DNA from: Gemmatimonadota bacterium
GTDB taxonomy: Bacteria > Gemmatimonadota > Gemmatimonadetes > Gemmatimonadales > Gemmatimonadaceae
NCBI GenBank assembly: GCA_003155795.1
Contig: PMEM01000004.1
Location: 1 to 64,000, forward strand
Length of the DNA stretch: 64,000 nt
Reading direction: 5' to 3'
The translations under genes were made by a program, and so were the position numbers. Numbering within the stretch: the first letter of the stretch is position 1; every line of letters starts with the position of its first letter. A model generated the notes under the pieces. That model saw nothing but the letters and a program-made list of their open reading frames with translations, ran no database searches and was not told the DNA's origin. Below are positions 27,014-35,600 of the stretch, in pieces.

Positions 27014-27896
27014 GGGGAGTTACAGTCGCGATCTTTGTTTCGTCTAATCCCGCTTCCCCGGCAAGTACTCTGAGCCGTTTATTGGACCTCTGCCGTGTGA
27101 TTCGGCATCCAGTCCACGGATGTACGAATAGATAATTCTCGTGACCTTTAGCTTTCTCTAAGGTTGCACGCAGTTCGATCCAACGCATGTAGTTAACGAG
27201 TAGCTCTCCTGAAATCGGATACATTCGGACGGCTCCGCGTGTATTCCTAATGCCTGCGAAGAGTTCGTTTTCTCCACGTAAGATGATGTCACTGAACTGA
27301 ATGTGGGTTGTCTCTGTGACTCGCGTTCCCCATTCATGCATAAACCCGTACAGTGCGGCGTCGAGAATGTAGAGCGCGGTATGGCTATCGAATTTGGGGG
27401 TTTTGGTTTTCGCCACATCTTCCGGCTGTTCCGATCCCTCGGAATCCTTGGGAACAGGGATTTGCTTCTCGATATACTGCAGCAGTAAGTCGAGTGTGCT
27501 GTCGGGAACCGTCGATTGCTCTGTCACTTCGAATCGCGGCACTTGATAACCGTCAACGGGATTCCCGGCAACGTGTTCATGTAGCACGAGATACATGAAG
27601 AACCGATGAAGCGCTGTGTGGTGCTTTGCAGCAGTACGTGGTGCCCATCGGCGCGAATCCGCGACGTTACCCATCTCCCGCGTTCGTTCATTGAAATAGG
27701 TGCGCACGGTTGATGCAGAGACATCGGCCAAGGCGGTGGCACCGAGTGCGTCAATGAACTCACCGAGGCTTTCCTCGTATTGTCGGACCGAGCCTGCAGC
27801 GAGCCGATTCTTGCTCGCGAGGAGATATTCGCGCATCAGTTGCTCGTTGGCCGGCAGAGGCCCGGAGGCTTCCGTGGAGATCATCCCGATGTCCAT
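26973..27896 (-). CDS. tyrosine recombinase lacking catalytic C-terminus
   Basis: About 307 residues (ATG at 27896). An N-terminal SAM-like core-binding domain (residues 20-120) is followed by part of the phage-integrase catalytic domain. The first catalytic arginine is present (EWGTRVTETT). The HxxR box appears as TPREFRRLA, with the histidine replaced. The protein then stops, so the second His/Trp and the nucleophile tyrosine are absent. No other frame downstream restores them. It is either a decayed integrase or a DNA-binding regulator made from one. It is divergent from an intact recombinase at 28057. Confidence 0.7.
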   Translation of the reverse strand: MDIGMISTEASGPLPANEQLMREYLLASKNRLAAGSVRQYEESLGEFIDALGATALADVSASTVRTYFNERTREMGNVADSRRWAPRTAAKHHTALHRFFMYLVLHEHVAGNPVDGYQVPRFEVTEQSTVPDSTLDLLLQYIEKQIPVPKDSEGSEQPEDVAKTKTPKFDSHTALYILDAALYGFMHEWGTRVTETTHIQFSDIILRGENELFAGIRNTRGAVRMYPISGELLVNYMRWIELRATLEKAKGHENYLFVHPWTGCRITRQRSNKRLRVLAGEAGLDETKIATVTPREFRRLAKAGFRE

Positions 27897-27928
27897 TGAT
27901 GGCAATATACGGATGTTTGACTTGTATG

Positions 27929-27954
27929 GGTAACGGAATTATAATTCTGTTACC
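27929..27954. promoter_or_regulatory. 26-bp inverted repeat between recombinases
   Basis: GGTAACGGAATTA followed by TAATTCTGTTACC is an inverted repeat with one mismatched pair. It lies 33 bp upstream of the truncated recombinase start, in the 160-bp divergent region. It could be an operator for a dimeric repressor or an accessory recombinase-binding site. Confidence 0.6.
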
Positions 27955-27963
27955 TTTTCTTCC

Positions 27964-28001
27964 GTCCGATAACCTCCCTTATCGGACGTAGACTATCGGA
28001 C
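27964..28001. other. recombinase core-like repeats (att candidate)
   Basis: GTCCGATAA (27964-27972) and TTATCGGAC (27979-27987) form perfect 9-bp inverted arms around a 6-bp spacer, followed by a third partial copy CTATCGGAC (27993-28001). Spacing of arms and spacer resembles a tyrosine-recombinase core site. A related sequence, GTCCGATA-CTCC-TTATC, is at 29163-29179, on the other side of the recombinase gene. Confidence 0.5.
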
Positions 28002-28056
28002 ATTAAGATGCTAACTTTGAGAGTATAACTCGGATTTCGTACCAACCAGATACTAA

Positions 28057-29106
28057 ATGGTAGATCAACTTCCAACGGATAGCCACGACGAAGCTGAGGT
28101 AGTGCCGGAGCGTGAGAGTCAGACGACTACGACGGCTATTGCCGTCGCTGGTCCACTTCTCAGCGCGGCCCATCGCACCGAGCTCGAGGAGCTGGCCGCG
28201 GGCGCCAAGCGCTACGTTGAAGCGGCGCTCTCCGCCAACACCCGGCGGGCGTATGCATCTGATTGGGCGCACTTTAGCAGCTGGTGTGAAGCGCATTACT
28301 TCACGGTGTGTCCGGCCGATCCCGTCACCCTTCACCTGTACCTGCAGGCTGAGGTTGAAGCCGGCCGGTCGGTACGCACGATCGAGCGCCACGTCGCGTC
28401 GATTCGGTGGTACCACCTGGATGCCGGGTATCCGTCCCCCGCTGATCATCCGATCGTCCAGCGCCAGCGCCGCGGAATGCGGCGCGAGCTAGGGCGGCCG
28501 CCCGAGAAGAAGACAGCCGCCATCCTCGAGCAGCTGCGAGCCATGCTGCCGGTCGCGCCGACGCTGCACACCGTGCGTGATAGGGCCATCCTTTTGCTCG
28601 GATGGGCCGGCGCATTCCGCCGCTCTGAACTCGCTTCGCTTGACGTCACGGATTGCCGTGCAGAAGGCCCGAAGCGCCTAGTGGTAACAGTCCGCCGAAG
28701 CAAGACTGACCAGGAGGGCCAGGGGATGCTGAAAGTCATACTCGCCGGCGAACACCCTGACACATGTCCGGTACGGGCACTTGAATTGTGGCGGAAGGCG
28801 GGCGGCATAACAACTGGCGCGCTATTCCGTCGGGTCTCGAAATACGGAACAGTGCTTGATGGACGTCTTTCCGATCGTGCTATCGCACGGATCGTCCAAG
28901 ATGGAGCGAAGCGCGCAGGGCTCGATCCAAAATTATACGGTGGTCATAGCCTACGATCTGGCTTCATGACTGAAGCGTATCTTCAGGACGTTCCGGAGGC
29001 TGACATCATGGAGCAGAGCGGCCATCGTTCGATCTCCGTCGCACGACAATATCGACAGGTCCGGGATCTCAGGCGACGTGACGCCGCCGGGCGCGTGGGA
29101 CTCTAA
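28057..29106 (+). CDS. tyrosine recombinase (site-specific integrase)
   Basis: A 349-residue phage-integrase-family recombinase with all expected catalytic residues: R188 or R189 (AFRRSELA), K216 (RRSKTDQ), H297 and R300 (GHSLRSGF), H323 (SGHRS) and Y332 (ARQYRQV). The N-terminal core-binding domain covers about residues 45-145. It would cut and rejoin DNA through a 3'-phosphotyrosine link, for integration and excision or multimer resolution. It is divergent from a truncated relative. Inverted repeats lie in front (27964-28001), and a similar sequence lies 56 bp behind it (29163-29180). Confidence 0.85.
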   Translation: MVDQLPTDSHDEAEVVPERESQTTTTAIAVAGPLLSAAHRTELEELAAGAKRYVEAALSANTRRAYASDWAHFSSWCEAHYFTVCPADPVTLHLYLQAEVEAGRSVRTIERHVASIRWYHLDAGYPSPADHPIVQRQRRGMRRELGRPPEKKTAAILEQLRAMLPVAPTLHTVRDRAILLLGWAGAFRRSELASLDVTDCRAEGPKRLVVTVRRSKTDQEGQGMLKVILAGEHPDTCPVRALELWRKAGGITTGALFRRVSKYGTVLDGRLSDRAIARIVQDGAKRAGLDPKLYGGHSLRSGFMTEAYLQDVPEADIMEQSGHRSISVARQYRQVRDLRRRDAAGRVGL

Positions 29107-29162
29107 CCCGTCAGTTGACCGGGACGTCTACACTCAAAGGGTCTGCGCTGCCAGTCCCGATC

Positions 29163-29180
29163 GTCCGATACTCCTTATCT
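29163..29180. other. second att-like sequence after recombinase gene
   Basis: GTCCGATACTCCTTATCT resembles the site at 27964-27987 if three spacer or arm bases are gapped, but its right arm is incomplete. It lies between the recombinase stop and the next gene start. It may be a degenerate half of a recombination site or a coincidence. Confidence 0.35.
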
Positions 29181-29240
29181 ATGGGCCCTCCATATAGATG
29201 AAGACGGCCTGTTCGGCCCTCATGACAAGCGGGAGTTCTG

Positions 29241-30338
29241 ATGATTAAAACACGTTGCCGCGCCATGTATTCATTGATGGCTGTTGCTCTTTGCGCACCT
29301 GTTGTTCGAGGGCAATCCAAGCCTTCCCAGAACAACGAGCATCCGCCGTTGGGCGCGACAAGGCTGCTTATCTCACTACCGTGGCAACGTGTTATCACCG
29401 CGCCAGATGGCAGCATTCGTATTGGCCAGCTAGTGTTTTCGACAGGTGGCCGTGGCACGCGCGCTTACACCGCAGCTACAGCTGCGTGTGCTGTATCGCG
29501 GTCAAGTTCGAGTTGTATTTTCGGTCGCACTTCGTCTCAAGACTTTCGGTGGAGCCTCTCCCTACTTCCAGGTACGACCACGCGTGGCCGCTTATGCCTA
29601 ACGTTCGGAGCTGGCCACGCAGACTGTGAGGTTATGGTCCTCGCTGCTGATCGTGTTACTCCCGAGGCGCATCTTACGATGGCATTCGGCGCAGAGCGCT
29701 GGCGGTCCATGCTTCCAATGAGTGTAGACCCGGACGCGGCTACAACGGCCAGCGAGGGATCAGACGTCGAGGCAAATGAGGATGGCACTGTCGGGACCAA
29801 CGGTCCAGTTGCCGCGGCGGCCGCAGCTTTTGATGACGCTGAACCGGTGAACCATTTTCCAATAGAGCGCCGAATTGAAGGCGATAGCCTTTGGTTCGCT
29901 ACGGCGCGCTCAACTGGCGGGCTTCCACCGCAGTCGCCTCAGTGCGCTGGCTGCCCGTCGTCCGTAAGCGCAGTGATCAACGCCGCACGTTCAATAACGA
30001 ATCGCGATACCAGTATCGTTGGTGTTTGGAGTGCAGACTTGGATGGTGAAACGCTGATTCGCACATTTCGATCTGACGGTACGGCATCGCAAGGAGTAAT
30101 TGGAAAAGGCCAACCCGAGTTCGTCTACTGGTATCAAGTCACGCCAGTGTACAAGAATCGGGTAACCGTTTGCGATGTGCGGGAGAATCCCCTTCGAGTT
30201 ACAAGCAGTAAAGTTCCACACGATCCAGTAGGCAACGCACCGGTTAGTTGTATGATCATCACGTTGTTGCCTGGTCCACGATCCAGCGATGACCAAATCG
30301 GTCTAGGTGTGATTCGCTTAAAACGCGTTACCCCCTGA
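29241..30338 (+). CDS. exported protein, unknown, 365 aa
   Basis: A 365-residue protein with a signal peptide (MIKTRCRAMYSLMAVALCA, cleavage near GQS) and GGGAG six bases ahead of the ATG. The mature part has several cysteines, including CAGC, that may form disulphides in the periplasm, and an Ala/acidic linker in the middle. No family recognised. A small tail-anchored protein gene follows 21 bp downstream, so the two probably form an operon. Confidence 0.6.
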   Translation: MIKTRCRAMYSLMAVALCAPVVRGQSKPSQNNEHPPLGATRLLISLPWQRVITAPDGSIRIGQLVFSTGGRGTRAYTAATAACAVSRSSSSCIFGRTSSQDFRWSLSLLPGTTTRGRLCLTFGAGHADCEVMVLAADRVTPEAHLTMAFGAERWRSMLPMSVDPDAATTASEGSDVEANEDGTVGTNGPVAAAAAAFDDAEPVNHFPIERRIEGDSLWFATARSTGGLPPQSPQCAGCPSSVSAVINAARSITNRDTSIVGVWSADLDGETLIRTFRSDGTASQGVIGKGQPEFVYWYQVTPVYKNRVTVCDVRENPLRVTSSKVPHDPVGNAPVSCMIITLLPGPRSSDDQIGLGVIRLKRVTP

Positions 30339-30359
30339 TTTTTTGCAACGGAGCGTTTT

Positions 30360-30809
30360 GTGGGATTGATCAAGCGCTGGATCATTGAAAGGTACATGCC
30401 TGCCGACGGCGAGGATTGGGATATCGTCGGGAGCGTGTTGGGCTCATGGACTGCGGAACAAGCTATCGCGAAGGCCCGTACCACGATTCCTCATATTCAA
30501 GCTGAGACGCGTATCCGGGCTAGAGACTGGTGGAAAACGTCGGAGGAGGATCGTGAGGCTGCTTCGTATGAGGATCAAATGGACAATCGAGGCATGGGTG
30601 GTTTCTTCGCTTCGGGAGTTGACGATACCTCTGGTGCGCCGACAGAGTGGGAACGCGATTACGTCGCCGGGGATCTTCCTGTAGGAGTAAACACTGCGGG
30701 CCGCGCGCTAGCATACAGGTTGATCGCATTGCTCCTGCGTTCTGGGAAACGCATCGTGATTATCGCCGTCATTATCATCCTTGTACGCATTTTTTGGCTG
30801 AAGCGGTAG
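30360..30809 (+). CDS. small C-terminally anchored membrane protein
   Basis: 149 residues from GTG at 30360 (MGLIKRWIIERYMPADGED). The body is soluble and acidic; a hydrophobic helix at about 131-146 (IVIIAVIIILVRIFWL) ends with basic residues, so it is likely tail-anchored in the inner membrane. It follows the exported protein gene closely. Function unknown. Confidence 0.55.
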   Translation: MGLIKRWIIERYMPADGEDWDIVGSVLGSWTAEQAIAKARTTIPHIQAETRIRARDWWKTSEEDREAASYEDQMDNRGMGGFFASGVDDTSGAPTEWERDYVAGDLPVGVNTAGRALAYRLIALLLRSGKRIVIIAVIIILVRIFWLKR

Positions 30810-30868
30810 AAAACGGTCTGGCGGTCATTTCGTCACGTTTGCCGGTTAGCTGTAGATAGAGTCGGCAC

Positions 30869-31543
30869 TCATACTGGAAACCAACATTCAGGTCCATCAT
30901 TACTTGAACGGTTGACGAGCGGCGATACCTCGTATGCGTGCAGGGTATCGCTCGGATCTGGAATCAGTAAATCTTGCAGCGACCCAACCTTCGCTGTCGG
31001 ATCCAGCCAAGCATCTTGCGCGGCGCCGGTGAGGATCACAGGCATGCGGTCGTGAATCGGTGCCATCAAATCATTTGGTGTCGTCGTTATGATCGCGCAT
31101 GTGATGAGTCGCTTATCTCCCTCGCCCCATGTCTCCCAAAGTCCTGCGAGTGTGAAGGGTGCGTTGTCGGGTCTGGCAATCCGCATTGGCGTCTTCGACC
31201 CGTCCGGATCGCGATGCCACTCGAAGAATCCATCGATGACGATCAACCCGCGACGTTTCTTGAATGCGCTCCGGAATGCCGGCATAGTTGCAACCGTCTC
31301 AGCGCGGGCGATGCTGAGCTTTCTACCAATGCTTGGGTCCTTCGCCCAAAACGGCACTAAGCCCCATCGCATCATTCTGGACTCACGCCGGTGGTCGCCC
31401 AGTTCGGTGAAGAGCAAGAGATCATCCTGGGGTGGGATGTTGTATCGCGGTCGACGGCGTGTGGGTGCCGCTGGAACGCCAACTGATTGTAAGTAGGCAG
31501 TGAGCTCGTCTTCATCGAGCGCGAGTGATGCGCGGCCACACAT
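30869..31543 (-). CDS. SRAP-family protein (HMCES/YedK)
   Basis: A 224-residue SOS-response-associated (SRAP) protein, which crosslinks through Cys2 to abasic sites in single-stranded DNA and shields them. The catalytic MCGR N-terminus is intact. The family signatures YNIPP, ARAET, GFFEWHR and IHDRMPVIL (with the active-site histidine) are all present, and the length is typical. Such genes are common on mobile elements, where single-stranded DNA appears during transfer. It may also belong to the DNA-damage cargo together with umuDC at 37.5-39.4 kb. Confidence 0.9.
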   Translation of the reverse strand: MCGRASLALDEDELTAYLQSVGVPAAPTRRRPRYNIPPQDDLLLFTELGDHRRESRMMRWGLVPFWAKDPSIGRKLSIARAETVATMPAFRSAFKKRRGLIVIDGFFEWHRDPDGSKTPMRIARPDNAPFTLAGLWETWGEGDKRLITCAIITTTPNDLMAPIHDRMPVILTGAAQDAWLDPTAKVGSLQDLLIPDPSDTLHAYEVSPLVNRSSNDGPECWFPV

Positions 31544-31751
31544 ATGGATCTCCTGCTCTGTATTCAGAAATTCATTGCTCGGTCGCCGGCGGGGAAGATA
31601 AACCTCTCGCCAACGAGCTTTACTCTCTCCCTTTAACCTACGCTACCACGTGTCAACCACATTGAGCGACTTCGCACGAGTGGCAGTCTCACTACCACTG
31701 GGGTGTAACACACCTGTACGATTCTAGCCCTTTCTCGACCGACGATATGAG

Positions 31752-32642
31752 CTAGCTCGCTTGCACGAAACCGCCGAGTTCGCCAGAATAGGTCGAAACC
31801 AGCGTGAGTGGCGCAGATACCTTCTTATGCGCGAGCATTGACTTCATTTGTAATGCATTCACGCCAGCCTTGCCCAAGCTGTGATTGTTCGTGATGACAT
31901 ACGTTTCCTTCGCTTGTTCTGCGATCGATTCTGCACGTTGAACCCACGGCTTTAATTGTTCAGGTGTGTAGAGGTAATCGTAGCGCTCTTGCACGTTCGC
32001 TTCTTTGCGAAACCACTCTTTGTAATTGCGCCCATGCACGCGGATGTATCCGACAGCAGATGTCACCTTCGCGCTTGGTTTGATACTCTTCTTGAAGAGC
32101 GGCTGGTCAATGTTGACGAACCCGATACCGCCCTCTGCGAGTGATTCGTAGAACTCCGGTACATTCCAAGACTCGTGGCGTATCTCGACAACGAGAGGAT
32201 ATTGACTGAACGCACTCACAATGTCGGCGAGCCAAGCTCGATCTTCCTCGGTGCGCTTGAACGACCAGGGGAACTGTACCAGTACCGCGCCGAGCTTTCC
32301 CGCCTGTTGTAGACGGTCGAGCGCTACGCACACCTCTCGCTCGTCCCCCTTTGTCCACGCTTCATCGCGCTCGTGCGTGAAACGTTTCCAGAGTTTGATT
32401 GTGAATCGGAAATCGGGTGCGTCTTCCGTCTTCGAGATCCATCCCTCCACGACGGCCTTTGTCGCCGGCCGATAGAAGGTCGAGTTCACTTCTACGACGT
32501 CAAAATATTCTGCCAGATAGGCGAGTCGGTCCACCCCGCGCGGCATCGGCTTAGGATACAGCGTTCCGTTCCAGTCCGCGTATGACCACCCGGCCGTCCC
32601 GACTCTGATGGAATCAGCATTATTACTTCGATGAGCGGGCAT
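31752..32642 (-). CDS. DUF72 family protein (YecE-like)
   Basis: A 296-residue DUF72 protein with a predicted TIM-barrel fold. It opens VGTAGWSYADWNGTLYP, a strong family signature, and contains VEVNSTFYR, QFPWSFKRT, VEIRHESW and YVITNNHSLGKAG. The biochemical role of this family is not settled. It lies downstream of the large NTPase gene (55 bp gap, same strand) and upstream of the SRAP gene, in a leftward cargo cluster. Confidence 0.88.
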   Translation of the reverse strand: MPAHRSNNADSIRVGTAGWSYADWNGTLYPKPMPRGVDRLAYLAEYFDVVEVNSTFYRPATKAVVEGWISKTEDAPDFRFTIKLWKRFTHERDEAWTKGDEREVCVALDRLQQAGKLGAVLVQFPWSFKRTEEDRAWLADIVSAFSQYPLVVEIRHESWNVPEFYESLAEGGIGFVNIDQPLFKKSIKPSAKVTSAVGYIRVHGRNYKEWFRKEANVQERYDYLYTPEQLKPWVQRAESIAEQAKETYVITNNHSLGKAGVNALQMKSMLAHKKVSAPLTLVSTYSGELGGFVQAS

Positions 32643-32696
32643 TCCCGAGAGGTACGCACCAGCTGTGCCCGCGCCGGCGGCTCGTTGGAGAGTTCA

Positions 32697-35600
32697 TTAG
32701 TTGCCGGATCTTCTGCTGGATCTTCGCTTAGCTGCGGTGCGCCGACTCTGCGCGCTACGATCGCTTTGCTGTCGAGCCACTCGTGAAACCGGTTCATCGT
32801 TCGAGAGGTGAGCATCCACTACCACTACCCGCACGGTTCTTCCGGCGTCAGAGAGCTCGCTGGCTTGCTGCGTGAGCTCTGACCGCAGGTCATCGAGCGC
32901 ACCAAGACGCGCGCTCCGATTTCTGTCCGGCCCGTCGCGCCACGCGTCGCACGTGTACCAGCCGACAAAGTACACGCCATACCGGTAGTCCAGGCCCTCA
33001 GCGAGATAGCCGTCGACGAGTTGTGATCGCATCGCCCTCCGGACGTTGGGATGCCATGATCCCTTCACCTCGATCACCAAGCTCACTGGACCTAATGCGT
33101 GCCGGTCGGCTCCGTACGCGCTCGGCATCGCCGTGACCGTAATGTCTGTGCGACGACCGGCACTCACGCCACGTACTCCCCGGTCGATGACAAGCTCGCA
33201 GCCAACCACGACACCGGTTGCTGCTAGGTCGCGGCGTAGGTGCCGCACGACATCATCGGCTAGATGGCCCTCGTCCTTCGGCCGAAACTCAGTCGGGGAC
33301 AATCGATCCCATAGAGTCGGTGCAGCCGGCAGTTCTCCCTGCATCTGAGCGCCGTAGCGTTCCAATGACTCGACCACGGCCGTCAGGAGCTGCTCTCCGC
33401 CGCGAACCAGACGGCTTGTACGCTGTTCGGCTAACGCGAAGATGTCAGAGATCGGCGGCGCGTTCCAGCGCGCACTCTGGAGGACAGCTCGCGCGCGGAG
33501 CAATGGCTGCGAGATGTAGGGTCGTTCGGGGAATGCGCGCGCAACCTTCGCGAGAGCATCAAGGGAGGCGCTCGTACCCCAGCCTTCGAGTGTCGATAGC
33601 AAGCCATCCCGCCAGTGAATCACGTTGTCACGCCAGCCTGGCGAGAATACGTGGACGTGCCACGGGTCCTCGTGCGGTGGAAAGGTACCAGCCACCCAGA
33701 TGTACAACTCCGCCACCTGATCCTCGCCAAGCCGCTCTCGGATGTCAGGTATAGGATCTTCCCGATAGGCGAGGAGGCGACGTACAAGCTCGTGCGCGAA
33801 CTTGTCGGAGCGGAGCATCACGGGCCACACGTCGGACCAACCGGCGTCAGGCGCATGAGTAAGAAGTGCTGCCGCTGCAGCGAGTGAGCGCCCACGGCGC
33901 GGACCGCGAACTGGCAGTCTGGCAAGAAGGGCGCGCGCAAGGATTCGCGCACGGGGCACGTCATGCGCGAGTAGCGGCCCAAGGAGATCATCCAAAATCG
34001 AGCCTGGCGTGTCCATGGCCTCACACCGTGCAAGCAACTCCGTTACTGCGAGATCCCGTGCCTCACCTGGCTCCTGTATGACTCCGTTCCATGCTTGCGG
34101 ATTGTGCGGCGCTCGAGGCCGGCCGAGCGCCGCACGCATTGCATCGACGGGGAGCTCTACTCGTTGCTCGTTGCGTTCGGAGTCTACAGCGCTATCAAGG
34201 AGTCGGCCGAGTGTGCGCGCAAATACTCGCGGCGCCACCGCCTGCGCACGCCTGAGCAAAGCCTGATGCGCGGCGCTCTCATCTTCGTCGTTCGTGTAAA
34301 GGCTTATACCGCACAGTACCGGGATCCATTGGCGCCAGACCGCCGGTGCTAGTGATGCGTCACCGTCGAGAAGACGGAACGCATGGTATGCCGGGCCCCC
34401 GACGGGATCAAATCGCACGGAGCGACTTGGCGCCCGTCCACGCCAGCGTGCACGCTCTAGAAACTCCTTGGCTACGGCCCGGATGCGATCGCGCGTACCG
34501 GGCGAGAGCGTGCCCCACAATAATGTCTCGCGCAAGTCGCCCGGACCCCAACCTGAGTGTTGCTCGGTCTGTGAGCGGCCTAGTTCCCACGCCACAGCCG
34601 GCCATGCTGGCCAACGGTGGCGCGCGCCCTCGCGCTCGTGGTGGTCCAGAATCTCGCCGACACGCGCTTCCGATGGGACTGGTGTTACCGCCCTACGCAC
34701 GAGCGCCGCCTCGCGCTCCGTGCGGCGACGCTCGGCCTCACGCTGGTGATCATGGTACTGCCGTGCCGCGGGACCATCAACCGGCATCGGCCGAAACCAC
34801 GCACCGAATGCGGTTTCGATCGTTACCTCGTGACGCTGCGCATAGAGGTATTCCACGTGCGTCGAGTTCGTATGGTCAAAGAGGTGCTGAGCAATTTCAC
34901 CCCAAGTCTCCCGGATGGGTGAGCCCTCAGGGGCGGCGAGCCAGCGCTCGATTACCCAGGGCAGGTCCGCCGGGAGGACTAGTGCCGCGTGATCGCGATC
35001 GAGCCAACCCACGACGCTCTGCGCGATACGGCGCGCGTGGTGCTCACCAGCTATCGTCTCCGCCGATGATGTCGCGTCGGTTACAATGTTCGGGTCGGCC
35101 GATACCGCGCCGACGGTACCGGTCTCATTGAATCCTGCCCCTTCGTGATTTGGTAACTCCAAAGGGCTCCGGAGAGCGAGGCGCGGATCAGTCTCCACCA
35201 AATCCCGCGCGAGCGCACGACGGGCACCCTCATTGGCAGTCAGCGTAGCGTTCAGTTCCTTTAAGGCGTCGCGCTCGATCAGTGGATGGTACTGCGTAAT
35301 GCGTCGTCGCACGATCTGCACGAGCTCCGCACGCACCTCCGGACTTTCAGCATGACGGGCCGCGTCGATCAGTATGCGCTCCTCGAGATTGGAGGCGCCC
35401 ACACCACCCGCATGCCCCATGTGATCCACCCACCTGAGCCCTTCCACCAGGTAGCTGGGGGTGAGTGATTGCGCGAGCATCAACAGGAAACCATCGTAGC
35501 TACCAGAGCGGTTTGGCCGACGTGTACGGGTCAAACATGCAAAGAGTGCATCGGGCGCAAGCGACCGCCATGTTGCGCTGAGAGCCGCTCCCTTGATGTC

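Noticed and set aside
34346-35131. Rightward 261-aa open frame
   Set aside because: It is antisense to the 1571-aa NTPase gene; rich in Arg, Pro and Ala, typical for a high-G+C shadow.
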